From Aldersonia kunmingensis (GTDB taxonomy: Bacteria; Actinomycetota; Actinomycetes; Mycobacteriales; Mycobacteriaceae): DNA of 45,872 bases. Shown one piece after another: positions 1-8,461 of the stretch; within the stretch, counting starts at the first letter, position 1, and each line of letters opens with the position of its first letter. A program made the translations under genes and the position numbers. Under the pieces are notes generated by a model that saw only the letters and a program-made list of their open reading frames with translations, searched no databases and was not told the DNA's origin. Location of the stretch: contig NZ_LRRB01000059.1 of assembly GCF_001646865.1 (NCBI RefSeq), positions 1 to 45,872 of the forward strand. The letters are read 5' to 3'.

Positions 1-450
1 GTAATTGCGGTCCCAGTTGCTGCCGAGTTTGTGGTCGCGGCCATCCGACAGCGGCGGGAGCGGTGGCTCGGCAGCGTGCAAGACATCACGCGTGTCCTGA
101 GTCTGCAGCCGCCAGCCGGAGGCACGGGCGACCGGTCGCGGCGAACCATCCGGCCCGATCGCGAGCAGCTCCGCACCGACCAGTTCGATCTGGCGGCCCG
201 GCCGGAGGACCTCCGACCGCACCCAGAGGTCACCCTCGACGGGCACGGGACCGAGCAGGTCGACGGCGACCCGGCTCAGTCGGGTGTCCGGGCGTGCTTC
301 GCAACGTTCGAGCGCGCGCACGAGCAGCGCCGACGGCGGCGCACCGTGCTGGATGGTCGCGACCCAGGTGCTGATGGTGAACTCGGTCGCGCGGAACTTC
401 TCGCCGAGCGAGTCATCCGCGTCAATCAGCTCGTAATACGAATCAGCCAA
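1..450 (-). CDS. Acyl-CoA thioesterase, hotdog (TesB-like) type, 3' end cut by the window edge
   Basis: The 150 codons inside the window read MADSYYELIDADDSLGEK at the start and end at an Asn-Arg-Tyr sequence at base 1. The fold is the N-terminal half of a double-hotdog thioesterase of the 4HBT_3/TesB kind, with the hallmark HGAPPSALLVRALE helix and the VDLLGPVPVEG strand followed by RPGRQIELVGAELL. Such enzymes hydrolyse acyl-CoA to free acid and CoA. The start is a TTG eight bases after a strong AAGGAGGA site; no ATG is available. It lies 39 bases downstream of the SMP-30-like gene on the same strand, so the two are probably co-transcribed. The C-terminal hotdog lies outside the window. The family call rests on recalled motif patterns. 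Confidence 0.85.
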   Translation of the reverse strand, partial: MADSYYELIDADDSLGEKFRATEFTISTWVATIQHGAPPSALLVRALERCEARPDTRLSRVAVDLLGPVPVEGDLWVRSEVLRPGRQIELVGAELLAIGPDGSPRPVARASGWRLQTQDTRDVLHAAEPPLPPLSDGRDHKLGSNWDRNY

Positions 451-489
451 CTGGAGCTCCTCCTTAATTCGATTGCGTAGCAGCGTGAT

Positions 490-1320
490 TTACGGAAGAC
501 CAGCGCCCGGCACACCCACGGTGACGACATCCAGTTGCGCCTTGTCGGTGCCGATCAGGCGTTCCGGATAAGCCTCGGTAGTCGACAGCAGGAACAGGTC
601 GCGACGCTCCGCACCACCGAGCGCGCACGCGATGGCGATGCGCTCGCCGATGTCGATTCGGTCGGTCACCTCTCCGCCCTCGACGATTCGCTCGAACCGG
701 TTGGCCAGCGTGAGCGCGGTCCACACACCACCGTCCGCATCGAGCGCGATGCCGTCCGGTGGGCCCGAGAGGTTGTCTGCGAAGGCGCGGCGATCCGTGA
801 GGCTGCCGTCCGCGCCGATGGTGAAGGCGGTGAGCCGCCGCCCGGTGGACTCGGCGACGATCAACGTCTCGCCATCGGCGGTGATGACCATGCCATTGGG
901 AAAGTCCAGGTCATCCGCGACAACTGTCGCCGGGTTCTCGCCGTCGTCGCCGGGATCGACGCGCACGATCACTCCGCCGCTGCGCGCCTGCGAGCCGATG
1001 TACGCACGTCCGTGCACGTCCACGACCATGTCGCCGAGCGCCGCAGGCACGAGACTGGAGAGGTCGGCAGCGGCGGTGACGTTGTCACCGTCATAGCGCA
1101 GCAGCTGCCGCGTTTCGGTGGACACGATCAGCAGCGAGCCGTCGGGCCGGAAGCCGAGTCCGGCCGGCCGATGGCCGGGAATCGGCAGTGCGGTCATGGC
1201 CCCGGCCATGGTCACCGTGTGCACCGTCTCGCCGAGCAAATCGGAGAACCAGAGCAGTCCTTCGAACCAGCGGGGACCTTCGCCGAAGCAAAAGCCGTTC
1301 GCCAAGGGTGTGGGCGTCAT
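490..1320 (-). CDS. SMP-30/gluconolactonase/LRE-family protein (probable lactone hydrolase)
   Basis: A 276-residue beta-propeller protein of the SMP-30/gluconolactonase family, which hydrolyses lactones with one bound divalent metal. The family metal ligands are visible: Glu in FCFGEGPRW near residue 15, Asn in DFPNGMV near 145 and Asp in SGPPDGIALDADG near 195. I chose the ATG at 1320 because GGAGGGG precedes it by 5 bases; an in-frame ATG 24 bases upstream has no ribosome site. It is divergent from the long catabolic operon and followed by a thioesterase. Beside a Baeyer-Villiger monooxygenase, a lactone formed by ring expansion is a sensible substrate (inference). Confidence 0.85.
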   Translation of the reverse strand: MTPTPLANGFCFGEGPRWFEGLLWFSDLLGETVHTVTMAGAMTALPIPGHRPAGLGFRPDGSLLIVSTETRQLLRYDGDNVTAAADLSSLVPAALGDMVVDVHGRAYIGSQARSGGVIVRVDPGDDGENPATVVADDLDFPNGMVITADGETLIVAESTGRRLTAFTIGADGSLTDRRAFADNLSGPPDGIALDADGGVWTALTLANRFERIVEGGEVTDRIDIGERIAIACALGGAERRDLFLLSTTEAYPERLIGTDKAQLDVVTVGVPGAGLP

Positions 1321-1346
1321 CGGGTCCCCTCCGGCTGGTCGCATGC

Positions 1347-1375
1347 TTTACAAAACACTGCCCAAGTGTCACGCT
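1347..1375. promoter_or_regulatory. Conserved 29-bp promoter element, copy 1
   Basis: Form TTTACA-N14-TGTCACGCT, between the divergent SMP-30 and NIPSNAP-like genes. The same first six and last nine bases, with identical 14-base spacing, recur at 13104-13132 in the other divergent promoter of this block. TTACA and TGTCA make an imperfect inverted repeat. Copy 1 also holds ACACT-N5-AGTGT (1356-1370). It could be a shared operator or promoter core; the regulator is unknown. Confidence 0.55.
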
Positions 1376-1458
1376 CGTCGGGTGTTCATGTCAACGATTT
1401 CCCCGGCATGCGACATCAATTCCTGCGCACCTGCGACGGCCATCAGTCGGGAGTGACG

Positions 1459-2163
1459 ATGCGGAAGTACCACGAGCACACGCTGCTCTATTTGCACGAG
1501 ACCATCTCGCTCGGCACCGGTCGCAGCGATGGGTTCGTCGAGGTTTTCACCGACATCTATCAGCCGATGATGTCCGAGCTCGGCGCCCGACTGTTCGCGA
1601 CGTGGGAGACCACGCCATACAACGGGCACTGGCCGCAGGTGACCGTGATCTGGGAGATCGACAACTTCGCCGACTACAGCCGGATCGGCCGGGCGCAGGC
1701 GCGCGGCGGCAGCCACGAAGCGGCCTTCGCGAAATGGTCGATGTACCTGTCCGAGATCGGCGCATCGGGCGAGGGCCGCATCATGTACCCCGGCCCGAGC
1801 AACAAGACCTTGGCGCAGCTGCGCGAAGCGAATTTCGGTGCAGGACTGGTGATTCAAGAAATCATGCAGACCAAGCCCGGTAAGCAGGACGATTACATCC
1901 GGGAACTCGAGCGGTTGTACGTGCCATGGTCCGAGCGCACCGGGAAGCGCTGGCTCGGCTCCTTCACCACGACCTTCCGGTTCAACGAGGTGATCCATTA
2001 CTGGGCCCTCGACGGCGACTGGGACTGCTTCGCCGAGCACTACCCGTCGTGGAAGGGTTCCCCGCCCGCCGAGATTGTCACCTGGATGAGTGTCGCTCCC
2101 GCGTTGCGCGACGGCTGGGAGGACGCGATCATGCAGGCGCTCCCGCCGTCGCCGCTGCAGTGA
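1459..2163 (+). CDS. NIPSNAP-like tandem dimeric alpha/beta-barrel protein
   Basis: 234 residues, first gene of a long operon. Two similar halves can be seen: residues about 5-95 (LLYLHETISLGTG, then VTVIWEIDNFADYSRIG) and about 130-215 (LVIQEIMQTKPGKQ, then VIHYWALDGDWDCF). Each has the strand-helix-strand-strand pattern of NIPSNAP/EthD-like ferredoxin-fold domains. Such proteins often sit beside P450 or degradation genes, but their chemistry is rarely known, so no function is assigned. The open frame extends far upstream through the antisense of the SMP-30 gene; the ATG at 1459 is preferred because it begins just after the divergent promoter and the homology-like sequence starts there. The P450 start follows 11 bases after the stop. 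Confidence 0.7.
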   Translation: MRKYHEHTLLYLHETISLGTGRSDGFVEVFTDIYQPMMSELGARLFATWETTPYNGHWPQVTVIWEIDNFADYSRIGRAQARGGSHEAAFAKWSMYLSEIGASGEGRIMYPGPSNKTLAQLREANFGAGLVIQEIMQTKPGKQDDYIRELERLYVPWSERTGKRWLGSFTTTFRFNEVIHYWALDGDWDCFAEHYPSWKGSPPAEIVTWMSVAPALRDGWEDAIMQALPPSPLQ

Positions 2164-2174
2164 AGGTGGTTGCA

Positions 2175-3389
2175 GTGGAAGAATTTTCATACGACCCGTT
2201 CGATTCGGCGGTGATGGCGGACCCGCTGCCCTACTACAAGGTGCTGCGCGATCGCCACCCCGTTTACTACCTGCCCGAGTGGGACACGTACGCGCTGTCC
2301 CGATTCGACGACATCTGGCGAGTCCTCGAGGTTGGCGAGGGCACGTTCGTCGCCTCCGAGGGGACGCTGCCGCCAGCCACCACGTTGGCCAAGCACAACG
2401 ACGGACCGGTGCCGGACCCGCCGTGGCACCCGATGCCGTTCCACGCCGTCTTCGACGCTCCGCTCTACGGAGAAATCCGCCAGGCGCACGGTGCGCCGCT
2501 ACGGCCGCGGTCGGTCACAAAGATGGAAGAGCGGATCCGCACTCTGGCCAATGAGCGGCTCGACGTCCTGCTGGAGCGGGGCACCTTCGACCTCACCCAG
2601 GAGTACGGGGGGATCGTCGCCGCGACGATCGTCTGCGAATTGCTTGGTCTGCCAGAAGAATTGGCCTCGGAAGTGCTTGCCACGGTGAACGCGGGAAGCC
2701 TTGCGAAGCCGAAGAGCGGTGTCGATACGTCGACCGCACGACCCGGATACCTCGAATATCTGGTCCCGGTGGTCCAGCGCCGGCGGGCCGATCGCTCGCA
2801 CGGACCGCTGCCCATCGTGGACGGCCTGATCGACTACCGACTCCCGGACGGCAGTGCGTTCGATGATGTCGAGGCCGCTACCCAACTGCTCGGCATCTTC
2901 ATCGGTGGCACCGAGACAGTGCCGAAGATCGTCGCCCACGGGCTGTGGGAGCTACAGAATCGGCCGGAGCAGCGGGCAGCGGTGGTCGCCGACCTCGAGG
3001 CCAATGTTCCGCTGGCCCGCGACGAGATGATCCGGTACTGCGCACCCGCTCAATGGTTCGCCAGGACCGCCCGCAAGCCGTTCACTTTGCGCGACCACAC
3101 GATCCAGCCGGGGCAACGCATCATCACCCTGATCGCATCGGCCAACCGGGACGAGCGTGAATACCCGGAGCCGGACGAATTCGTCTGGGACAGAGCGAAT
3201 ATTCGCCAACTCGCGTTCGGGCGCGGGCAGCATTTCTGCATCGGCTTCCACCTCGCGCGGCTCGAAATATCGGTCCTTGTATCGGAATGGCTCAAGCGGG
3301 TGCCCGAGTTCGCCGTCGATGAGAAGGGTGCGCAGCGACCCCCGTCGAGTTTCCAGTGGGGCTGGAACAGCGTCCCCGTGGAGGTGTGA
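2175..3389 (+). CDS. Cytochrome P450, first of four in the window
   Basis: 404 residues, a soluble class I bacterial P450. Visible motifs: I-helix GIFIGGTETVPK (the usual acidic-Thr pair is Glu-Thr), K-helix ExxR in DEMIRY, the NRDERE turn, and the heme-thiolate loop FGRGQHFCIG with the Cys ligand. The GTG at 2175 follows AAGGTGG by 5 bases; a GTG at 2160 overlaps the preceding stop but has no ribosome site. No ferredoxin or ferredoxin reductase is encoded nearby, so its electron partners must come from elsewhere. As the first enzyme of the operon it probably hydroxylates the growth substrate (inference). The substrate cannot be read from the sequence. Confidence 0.92.
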   Translation: MEEFSYDPFDSAVMADPLPYYKVLRDRHPVYYLPEWDTYALSRFDDIWRVLEVGEGTFVASEGTLPPATTLAKHNDGPVPDPPWHPMPFHAVFDAPLYGEIRQAHGAPLRPRSVTKMEERIRTLANERLDVLLERGTFDLTQEYGGIVAATIVCELLGLPEELASEVLATVNAGSLAKPKSGVDTSTARPGYLEYLVPVVQRRRADRSHGPLPIVDGLIDYRLPDGSAFDDVEAATQLLGIFIGGTETVPKIVAHGLWELQNRPEQRAAVVADLEANVPLARDEMIRYCAPAQWFARTARKPFTLRDHTIQPGQRIITLIASANRDEREYPEPDEFVWDRANIRQLAFGRGQHFCIGFHLARLEISVLVSEWLKRVPEFAVDEKGAQRPPSSFQWGWNSVPVEV

Positions 3390-3390
3390 C

Positions 3391-4359
3391 ATGTGGTCCT
3401 ACCGACTGGTCGCGCCGTACACATTCGCACGCACCGAGGTACCCGACACCACGGCGGAGCAGCTCGATGATGGGCAGGTGCTGCTTCGCTTCCTCGCGGC
3501 CGGGGTGTGCGGCAGCGACCTGCCGGGATTCCGAGGTACGCAGGGCCGGCTGCCCGGTGACACCGGAACGAACGCCGCGGACATGGCCGGATTTCCGATC
3601 CACGAGATCGTCGGTGAGGTTCTCGCGACCCGCCATCCCGAGCATCGAGTTGGCGATCGAGTGGTCGGGTGGGCGTCGGGATTCAACGGTCTCCAGGAGT
3701 ACGTCTCGGCGGATGGTGACGGGCTCGTCGGGTACGACGCGCGCCTCGAGCCCGCGCACGCCGTGGCGCTGCAGCCGCTCGCCTGTGTGCTCTATGCGCT
3801 CGAGCAATTGCCCGAGATCGACGGGCGCGATGTCGCTGTCATCGGCCAGGGCTCGATCGGCCTGTTGTTTTCCTATGCCGCGAAAGCCCGAGGCGCGCAG
3901 CATGTTACCGGGATCGATCCCATAGAGCGCGCCGATGTCGCGAAGTTGTTCGGAGTCGATACCGCGATACACGCGACAAGTGATCGCTGGGTTCGGCACC
4001 TCGCCGTGGAGGACCGCCCAGATGTCGTCATCGAGGCGGTCGGTCACCAGGTCGCGACGCTGAACCATGCGATCGAGGCGGTCGCGCCGGGCGGCACGGT
4101 CTTCTATTTCGGGGTCCCCGACGACGACAGCTACCCGATCAGCATGCGAACGATGTTGCGCAACAACCTGACCCTGAAGTCGGGTGTCACCCTCGACCGT
4201 CGCAGAGTCCTCGGGCTCGCCGACGAATTCGCCCGCGAACACCCGGGCCTGCTCGCGGACTATGTCACGCATACGTTTGCCGTGAGCGAGACTCAGGACG
4301 CGTTCGAGTTGGCAAGCCGCCCGGTCGCGGGCCGCGTGAAGATCGCGATCGTGCCTTGA
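3391..4359 (+). CDS. Zinc-type medium-chain alcohol dehydrogenase (MDR family)
   Basis: 322 residues. The catalytic-zinc Cys is in GVCGSDLPGFRG (about residue 38) and the usual GHE motif appears as FPIHEIVGEV near residue 71. The four-cysteine structural zinc lobe is absent. A Rossmann segment with VAVIGQGSIGLL lies near residue 149. It is likely to oxidise a secondary alcohol to a ketone, or reduce one, with NAD(P). It begins 1 base after the P450 stop, and its own stop overlaps the TTG of the aldolase gene (TTGA), so expression is probably coupled. It may act on the alcohol made by the P450 (inference). Confidence 0.88.
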   Translation: MWSYRLVAPYTFARTEVPDTTAEQLDDGQVLLRFLAAGVCGSDLPGFRGTQGRLPGDTGTNAADMAGFPIHEIVGEVLATRHPEHRVGDRVVGWASGFNGLQEYVSADGDGLVGYDARLEPAHAVALQPLACVLYALEQLPEIDGRDVAVIGQGSIGLLFSYAAKARGAQHVTGIDPIERADVAKLFGVDTAIHATSDRWVRHLAVEDRPDVVIEAVGHQVATLNHAIEAVAPGGTVFYFGVPDDDSYPISMRTMLRNNLTLKSGVTLDRRRVLGLADEFAREHPGLLADYVTHTFAVSETQDAFELASRPVAGRVKIAIVP

Positions 4360-5147
4360 GCGCGGCGGGTCGTTTCGGCGCTGGATTTGCCGAGCGGGCG
4401 ACGCTCTGGGGTGGCTGGGTGACCGGGCCGAGTTGGCTCGGACCCGAGGAGTTCGCGAAGGCCGGTTACGACTACGTCGGCTTCGACACCCAGCATGGCT
4501 ATCTCGACGATGCCGATGTCGCCATGGTGCTGCGGCGGCTCGAGCATGTCCCGATTGCCACGGCGGTGCGCCTGCCGTCGGCGGCACCCGCGCCGATCGG
4601 GCGCGTCCTCGACGCGGGTGCCGATGCGGTCGTCATCGCCATGGTCGAATCCGCCGAGCAGGCAGCCCAAGCGGTGGCGGCAACCCGGTACGCGCCGCGG
4701 GGCGTGCGCAGTTTCGGTCCATTGCGGGCCGACCTCGGCTATGACATCGACGTGCTCGAGGCGCGCGCCCAGGTTTTCGCGATGGTCGAGACGGCCGTCG
4801 GTGTGGCGGCGGTCGGCGAGATTTGCGCCGTCCCGGGCTTGGCGGGTGTTTACGTCGGCCCCGCCGACCTGGCGATAACGCTGGGTGCGAATCCGGTTCG
4901 CGCGCTGACGGAACCGACAGTGCTCGATGCGATGGCGCGGATCGAGGTGGCGGTGAGTGCGGCAGGGCTAGTTCTCGGCATCCACGCCGGTAGCGGAGCC
5001 GCCGGAAAAGGTCTGGCACAAAGGGGCTATCGAATGATCACGCTTGCGGCGGAATCGCAGGCGCTGCGGCGAGGCGCGGCTGCGCACCTCGCAGAGGCAA
5101 CCGCAGTGGACAACGAGGCCGTCACGGCGCCGGGTGGATACCAATGA
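4356..5147 (+). CDS. HpcH/HpaI-family (class II) aldolase
   Basis: 263 residues. Members cleave or form hydroxy-oxo-acids with a divalent metal and often release pyruvate. Seen here: FDTQHG with the catalytic His near residue 48, LPSAAPAPIGRVLDAGAD carrying the Arg-less substrate loop, metal-site Glu in VFAMVETAVG, and metal-site Asp in YVGPADLAITLG. The start is a TTG overlapping the previous stop; there is no clear ribosome site, consistent with translational coupling. It ends in an ATGA overlap with the next gene. Placed next to an acyl-CoA dehydrogenase pair, it could carry out the final aldol cleavage of a side product (inference). A related 2-dehydro-3-deoxy-sugar aldolase role is possible. 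Confidence 0.85.
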   Translation: MSAAGRFGAGFAERATLWGGWVTGPSWLGPEEFAKAGYDYVGFDTQHGYLDDADVAMVLRRLEHVPIATAVRLPSAAPAPIGRVLDAGADAVVIAMVESAEQAAQAVAATRYAPRGVRSFGPLRADLGYDIDVLEARAQVFAMVETAVGVAAVGEICAVPGLAGVYVGPADLAITLGANPVRALTEPTVLDAMARIEVAVSAAGLVLGIHAGSGAAGKGLAQRGYRMITLAAESQALRRGAAAHLAEATAVDNEAVTAPGGYQ

Positions 5148-6118
5148 CGGTAATCACCTCCACTGAACTGGATTTGCTGCGGGCGGCGACACGAGAGTTG
5201 CTTGCCGAGCGCTTCGCCGGCGACACCGAACCGACACCCGACGAGTGGTCCGCGAGTTGGGCTGCGCTGGCCGAACTCGGGGCGTGGTCGACGCTCGAAC
5301 CGCCGGACGGCTCGTTGGCCGCCGCATGCGTAGTAGCCGAGGAGCTCGGCCGGGCGCTGTATGCGGGACCTGCCGCGGAGACGCTTGCCGCCACGGTGCT
5401 GGCCACCCAGCTCGAGCGCGTAGCGCAGTCTGCCGCTTCGGCCGTCTTCATCGGCGGCATCGAGGGTGAACAGATCGTGGCGCCGGCGCCGAACACGTCG
5501 GTCATCGCTGCGACCGAGGGCGGGAATCTCGTTGCAGTGCATTTCGACGCGGTCGAGAGCAAGCCGGTAACGACTCTCGACGTCACTCGGACGTTCTCGG
5601 CGATTCGCATCGACCCCACGGCACCTCGTGTGGTGACAAACGTCGCGGAGACCGCGAGGGACGCGGCCGCGGTCCGCCGACTGCTCTACTGCGCGGACAC
5701 CGCGGGAGCGATCACGCGGGTTCTCGACCGCACCGTCGAGTACGCCGGGCAACGAACGACATTCGGCGTACCGATCGGCAAGTACCAGGCAGTGGCGCAC
5801 CGGCTCGTCGACCACACCATCACGCTGCGTCAGCTTGGGCTGCTCATCGCCGACGCAGGCGCGGCATACGACAACCCCGCCGGCAGCGACGGCGATTTCG
5901 CGGACCGCGTTGCCATGGCCGAGACGTTCTGCTGCGACCGTTCCGCCGACCTGCTCAGCGACTGCATTCAGCTCAGCGGCGCGATCGGCTTCACCTGGGA
6001 GTACGGGCATCACTTCGCGCTACGGCGCGCGGTGCAGAACACCGTGGTTCTGGGCGGTTCGCGTTCGGCGCGCACTCGGCTCGCCGAGGCCGAATCGTGG
6101 GGAAAGGCGACGCGATGA
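5144..6118 (+). CDS. Acyl-CoA dehydrogenase, short subunit of a probable heteromer
   Basis: 324 residues, shorter than the usual 380-400. The N-terminal helical and beta-barrel regions are weakly conserved, but the C-terminal FAD motif is present: YAGQRTTFGVPIGKYQAVAH, where Arg and Phe-Gly belong to the FAD-pyrophosphate site. The C-terminal catalytic Glu position is LGGSRS, with Gly. The neighbouring long subunit lacks this RxxFG motif. In mycobacterial steroid degradation such split pairs form alpha2beta2 enzymes in which each FAD site is completed by both chains (known for the ChsE/FadE heteromers). It overlaps both neighbours by ATGA, favouring equal synthesis. Confidence 0.85.
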   Translation: MTVITSTELDLLRAATRELLAERFAGDTEPTPDEWSASWAALAELGAWSTLEPPDGSLAAACVVAEELGRALYAGPAAETLAATVLATQLERVAQSAASAVFIGGIEGEQIVAPAPNTSVIAATEGGNLVAVHFDAVESKPVTTLDVTRTFSAIRIDPTAPRVVTNVAETARDAAAVRRLLYCADTAGAITRVLDRTVEYAGQRTTFGVPIGKYQAVAHRLVDHTITLRQLGLLIADAGAAYDNPAGSDGDFADRVAMAETFCCDRSADLLSDCIQLSGAIGFTWEYGHHFALRRAVQNTVVLGGSRSARTRLAEAESWGKATR

Positions 6119-7287
6119 CCGCGGACATTGACGAGTTCCGCACACAGGTCCGGAAGTTCATCGAGGCAAATGCTCCAGACGGGACCTGGAGTGACGGCGT
6201 TCGAGTGCCGCGTGACGCGGAAACCGAACGGCGAGTGCGTGATTGGTACGTGGCGCTGTTCGAGGTTGGCTACATCGGCGGCGGCTGGCCGGAACGGCAC
6301 GGCGGCCGTGCCGGTCACACGCCGCGCCACGACGCGGTCGTGATGGAGGAAATCGTCCGCGCTCGCGTGCCGCGCCCGATCGATCAGGTGCTGCTCGCCG
6401 CGCATCTGATCATCACGTTCGGCACCGATGAACAGCACCAGCGCTACCTGCCGCGGATCCGTTCAGCCAAGGACATCTGGTGCCAGCTCTTCAGCGAGCC
6501 CGGTGTCGGCAGTGACCTCGCGCGGTTGACCACGAAGGCGATCCGGCTGCCCGACGGAAACTTTCGCGTCGACGGGCAGAAGGTGTGGACGACCGATGGC
6601 CAGTGGGCTCAGGGAGGTGTGCTGCTCGCGCGAACGGACTCCGCAGCGAAACCGCATGCCGGACTGACGGTGTTCCTGCTCGATATGAGTACACCGGGCG
6701 TCGACGTTCGGCCGATCCGCGAAATGACCGGCTCGGCCGAGTTCTGCGAGGTCTATCTCGACGATGTCATCGTTCCCGAGACGCAGGTGCTCGGCGAAGT
6801 CAACCGCGGTTGGGGCGTGGTCAATTCGGGGCTCGCATCGGAACGCGCCTACGTCGGCGCGAACGCGGTGATGCTCGACCTGCTATTCGATGACCTCATC
6901 GAGCTGGCGCAGTACATCGAGTTACCCGGCGGGACCAGCGCCATCGAGGATCCGGTCATCCGCGACGGGATCGCCGGAATCCGCGCGAGGGTGGGCGCGG
7001 TCGCGCTCATCGCCGCCGAAGCGGTGGAGAAGCTGGGCACCGGTACCGACGACCCCGCCGACGGCCTGATCGCCAAGCTCGCCTATACCGAGTTGAACGT
7101 GGCCATGTGTGCCCACGCCATGACGATTCTGTCCGCGGGAGTGCTGCGCCCCGAAGGCGAGCCCGTGCATGCGCGTTGGCGACAGGCATTTCTGTGGTCG
7201 CGCGCGCTCACCATCTCGGGGGGCTCATCGGAGATCGTGCGCAATGTGTTGGCGACGCAGCTACTAGGGCTGCCCAGGTCGTGGTGA
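6115..7287 (+). CDS. Acyl-CoA dehydrogenase, long subunit of a probable heteromer
   Basis: 390 residues with the complete acyl-CoA dehydrogenase layout: N-terminal helices with GGWPERHGG near residue 60, the central substrate/FAD barrel with CQLFSEPGVGSDLA and KVWTTDGQWA, and a C-terminal helical domain ending in ISGGSSEIVRNVLA. The classical catalytic Glu of the YEG motif is Gly here; Glu243 in ASERAY aligns by eye with the alternative base of isovaleryl-CoA dehydrogenase-like enzymes. It lacks the RxxFG motif that the short partner has. The ATG at 6115 overlaps the previous TGA and follows GGGGAAAGG. Probable role: alpha,beta-desaturation of a bulky acyl-CoA made from the opened ring (inference). 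Confidence 0.9.
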   Translation: MTADIDEFRTQVRKFIEANAPDGTWSDGVRVPRDAETERRVRDWYVALFEVGYIGGGWPERHGGRAGHTPRHDAVVMEEIVRARVPRPIDQVLLAAHLIITFGTDEQHQRYLPRIRSAKDIWCQLFSEPGVGSDLARLTTKAIRLPDGNFRVDGQKVWTTDGQWAQGGVLLARTDSAAKPHAGLTVFLLDMSTPGVDVRPIREMTGSAEFCEVYLDDVIVPETQVLGEVNRGWGVVNSGLASERAYVGANAVMLDLLFDDLIELAQYIELPGGTSAIEDPVIRDGIAGIRARVGAVALIAAEAVEKLGTGTDDPADGLIAKLAYTELNVAMCAHAMTILSAGVLRPEGEPVHARWRQAFLWSRALTISGGSSEIVRNVLATQLLGLPRSW

Positions 7288-7292
7288 GGACG

Positions 7293-7688
7293 ATGACCGA
7301 TTACGAACGAATCCGCGATCTGCTGGCCGGGTACGCGCTGCTGCTCGACGCCGACGATATCGACGGTTGCCTCGAATTATTCACCGACGACGCCGAATTC
7401 GCGGTATTCGGCAGGGTGCTCGGCGGGCGCGAAAAGATCCGCCGGATGCTGACCGGCGCTCCGCGCGGCGTGCATCTCACCGGTGCGCAGCTGATCGAGG
7501 TGCGTGACCACACGGCGACCGCTCGGACCCAGTTGCTGTTCGTGGACGCGGGCACCCACGAAATGCGACCGGCCTTGTACGACGACGAATTGGTAGTCAC
7601 CGATGGCGCTTGGCGTTTCCGGCGAAGGCAGTGCCGATTCATCACCACCGAGGGACTGCGCGACACCCCGCAGGAGCGTGTGCTGTGA
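7293..7688 (+). CDS. SnoaL-like (NTF2-fold) protein
   Basis: 131 residues. The cone-shaped NTF2 fold is indicated by IRDLLAGYALLLDADDIDG, then CLELFTDDAEFAVFGRVLGG and the final strands with WRFRRRQCRFI. Members are isomerases, hydratases or cyclases in polyketide and steroid pathways, or small non-catalytic partners. A GTG at 7284 overlapping the previous stop (GTGA) is an alternative start; both choices give nearly the same protein. Its last codons overlap the SDR start. An isomerase or hydratase role after desaturation is possible but cannot be read from the sequence. Confidence 0.78.
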   Translation: MTDYERIRDLLAGYALLLDADDIDGCLELFTDDAEFAVFGRVLGGREKIRRMLTGAPRGVHLTGAQLIEVRDHTATARTQLLFVDAGTHEMRPALYDDELVVTDGAWRFRRRQCRFITTEGLRDTPQERVL

Positions 7689-8422
7689 ACGCGGAAGACA
7701 ACCGGGTAGCGCTCGTCACGGGCGCCGCGCGCGGGCAGGGCGCTGCGATTGTGACGCAACTGCTTGCCGACGGGTTTCGGGTCGCGGCCTGCGACGTGCT
7801 CGTCGATGAAATGAAGGACAGTGTTGCAGCGCACAATGATTCGCGGGTCATCGCGATACCGCTCGATGTCACCAGCGAGGAGCAGTGGGCTGCTGCGGTG
7901 CGTCGAACGGTCGACGAGTTCGGTGCGCTGACCGGGCTGGTCAACAACGCAGGCGTGCTGCATCGTGCCTCGATCGCGGACGAAACCGTCGCCGGGTTCG
8001 AGGGCAGCTGGCGAGTAAATTGCCTTGGTCCCTTCCTCGGGACGCGCGCGGCATTGGACGAACTACGCCGCGCAGAGAGCGGCGCCATCGTCAACACGAG
8101 CAGCACTAGCGCGGTGCGACCGTTCCCGAACCACACCGCCTACGGTTCGGCGAAATGGGCGCTGCGCGGGCTGACCCAGATCACCGCGGCCGAATTGGCG
8201 CCGTCGGGCATCCGCGTCAACGCTGTCATTCCCGGAGCGGTCGACACACCCATGCTGGACGAGTCGGTCATCGCGGGACTCGCGGCACGGGCCGTGGCGG
8301 GACGGATAGCCAGTCCAGTCGAGATCGCGGACGCGGTCGCCTTTTTGCTCTCCGATCGCGCGAAGTTCATCAACGGCGCGGAACTCGTAATCGACGGTGG
8401 CCAGTCGCTGCAAATCGGCTGA
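7685..8422 (+). CDS. Short-chain dehydrogenase/reductase (SDR)
   Basis: 245 residues of the classical SDR type. Seen: cofactor loop TGAARGQG at about residues 12-19, NNAG near 82, catalytic Ser in VNTSSTS, and YGSAK with catalytic Tyr and Lys near 145. The C-terminal INGAELVIDGG is the usual ending. The start GTG overlaps the SnoaL-like stop. It probably oxidises a hydroxyl to the ketone used by the downstream Baeyer-Villiger enzyme, or reduces a ketone (inference). It lacks the extra insert of the mycofactocin-type SDR at 17533. Confidence 0.9.
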   Translation: MNAEDNRVALVTGAARGQGAAIVTQLLADGFRVAACDVLVDEMKDSVAAHNDSRVIAIPLDVTSEEQWAAAVRRTVDEFGALTGLVNNAGVLHRASIADETVAGFEGSWRVNCLGPFLGTRAALDELRRAESGAIVNTSSTSAVRPFPNHTAYGSAKWALRGLTQITAAELAPSGIRVNAVIPGAVDTPMLDESVIAGLAARAVAGRIASPVEIADAVAFLLSDRAKFINGAELVIDGGQSLQIG

Positions 8423-8461
8423 CCAACCACTATCCCGGACCACACTGATACGGAGGCTCGA

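Noticed and set aside
31-480. 149-residue open frame on the + strand at the left edge
   Set aside because: It is antisense to a thioesterase with clear family motifs and a strong ribosome site on the minus strand; its own composition is Arg-rich and unlike a protein family.
535-1458. Long upstream extension of the NIPSNAP-like open frame
   Set aside because: It runs through the antisense of the SMP-30 gene; the protein-like part begins at the ATG at 1459.
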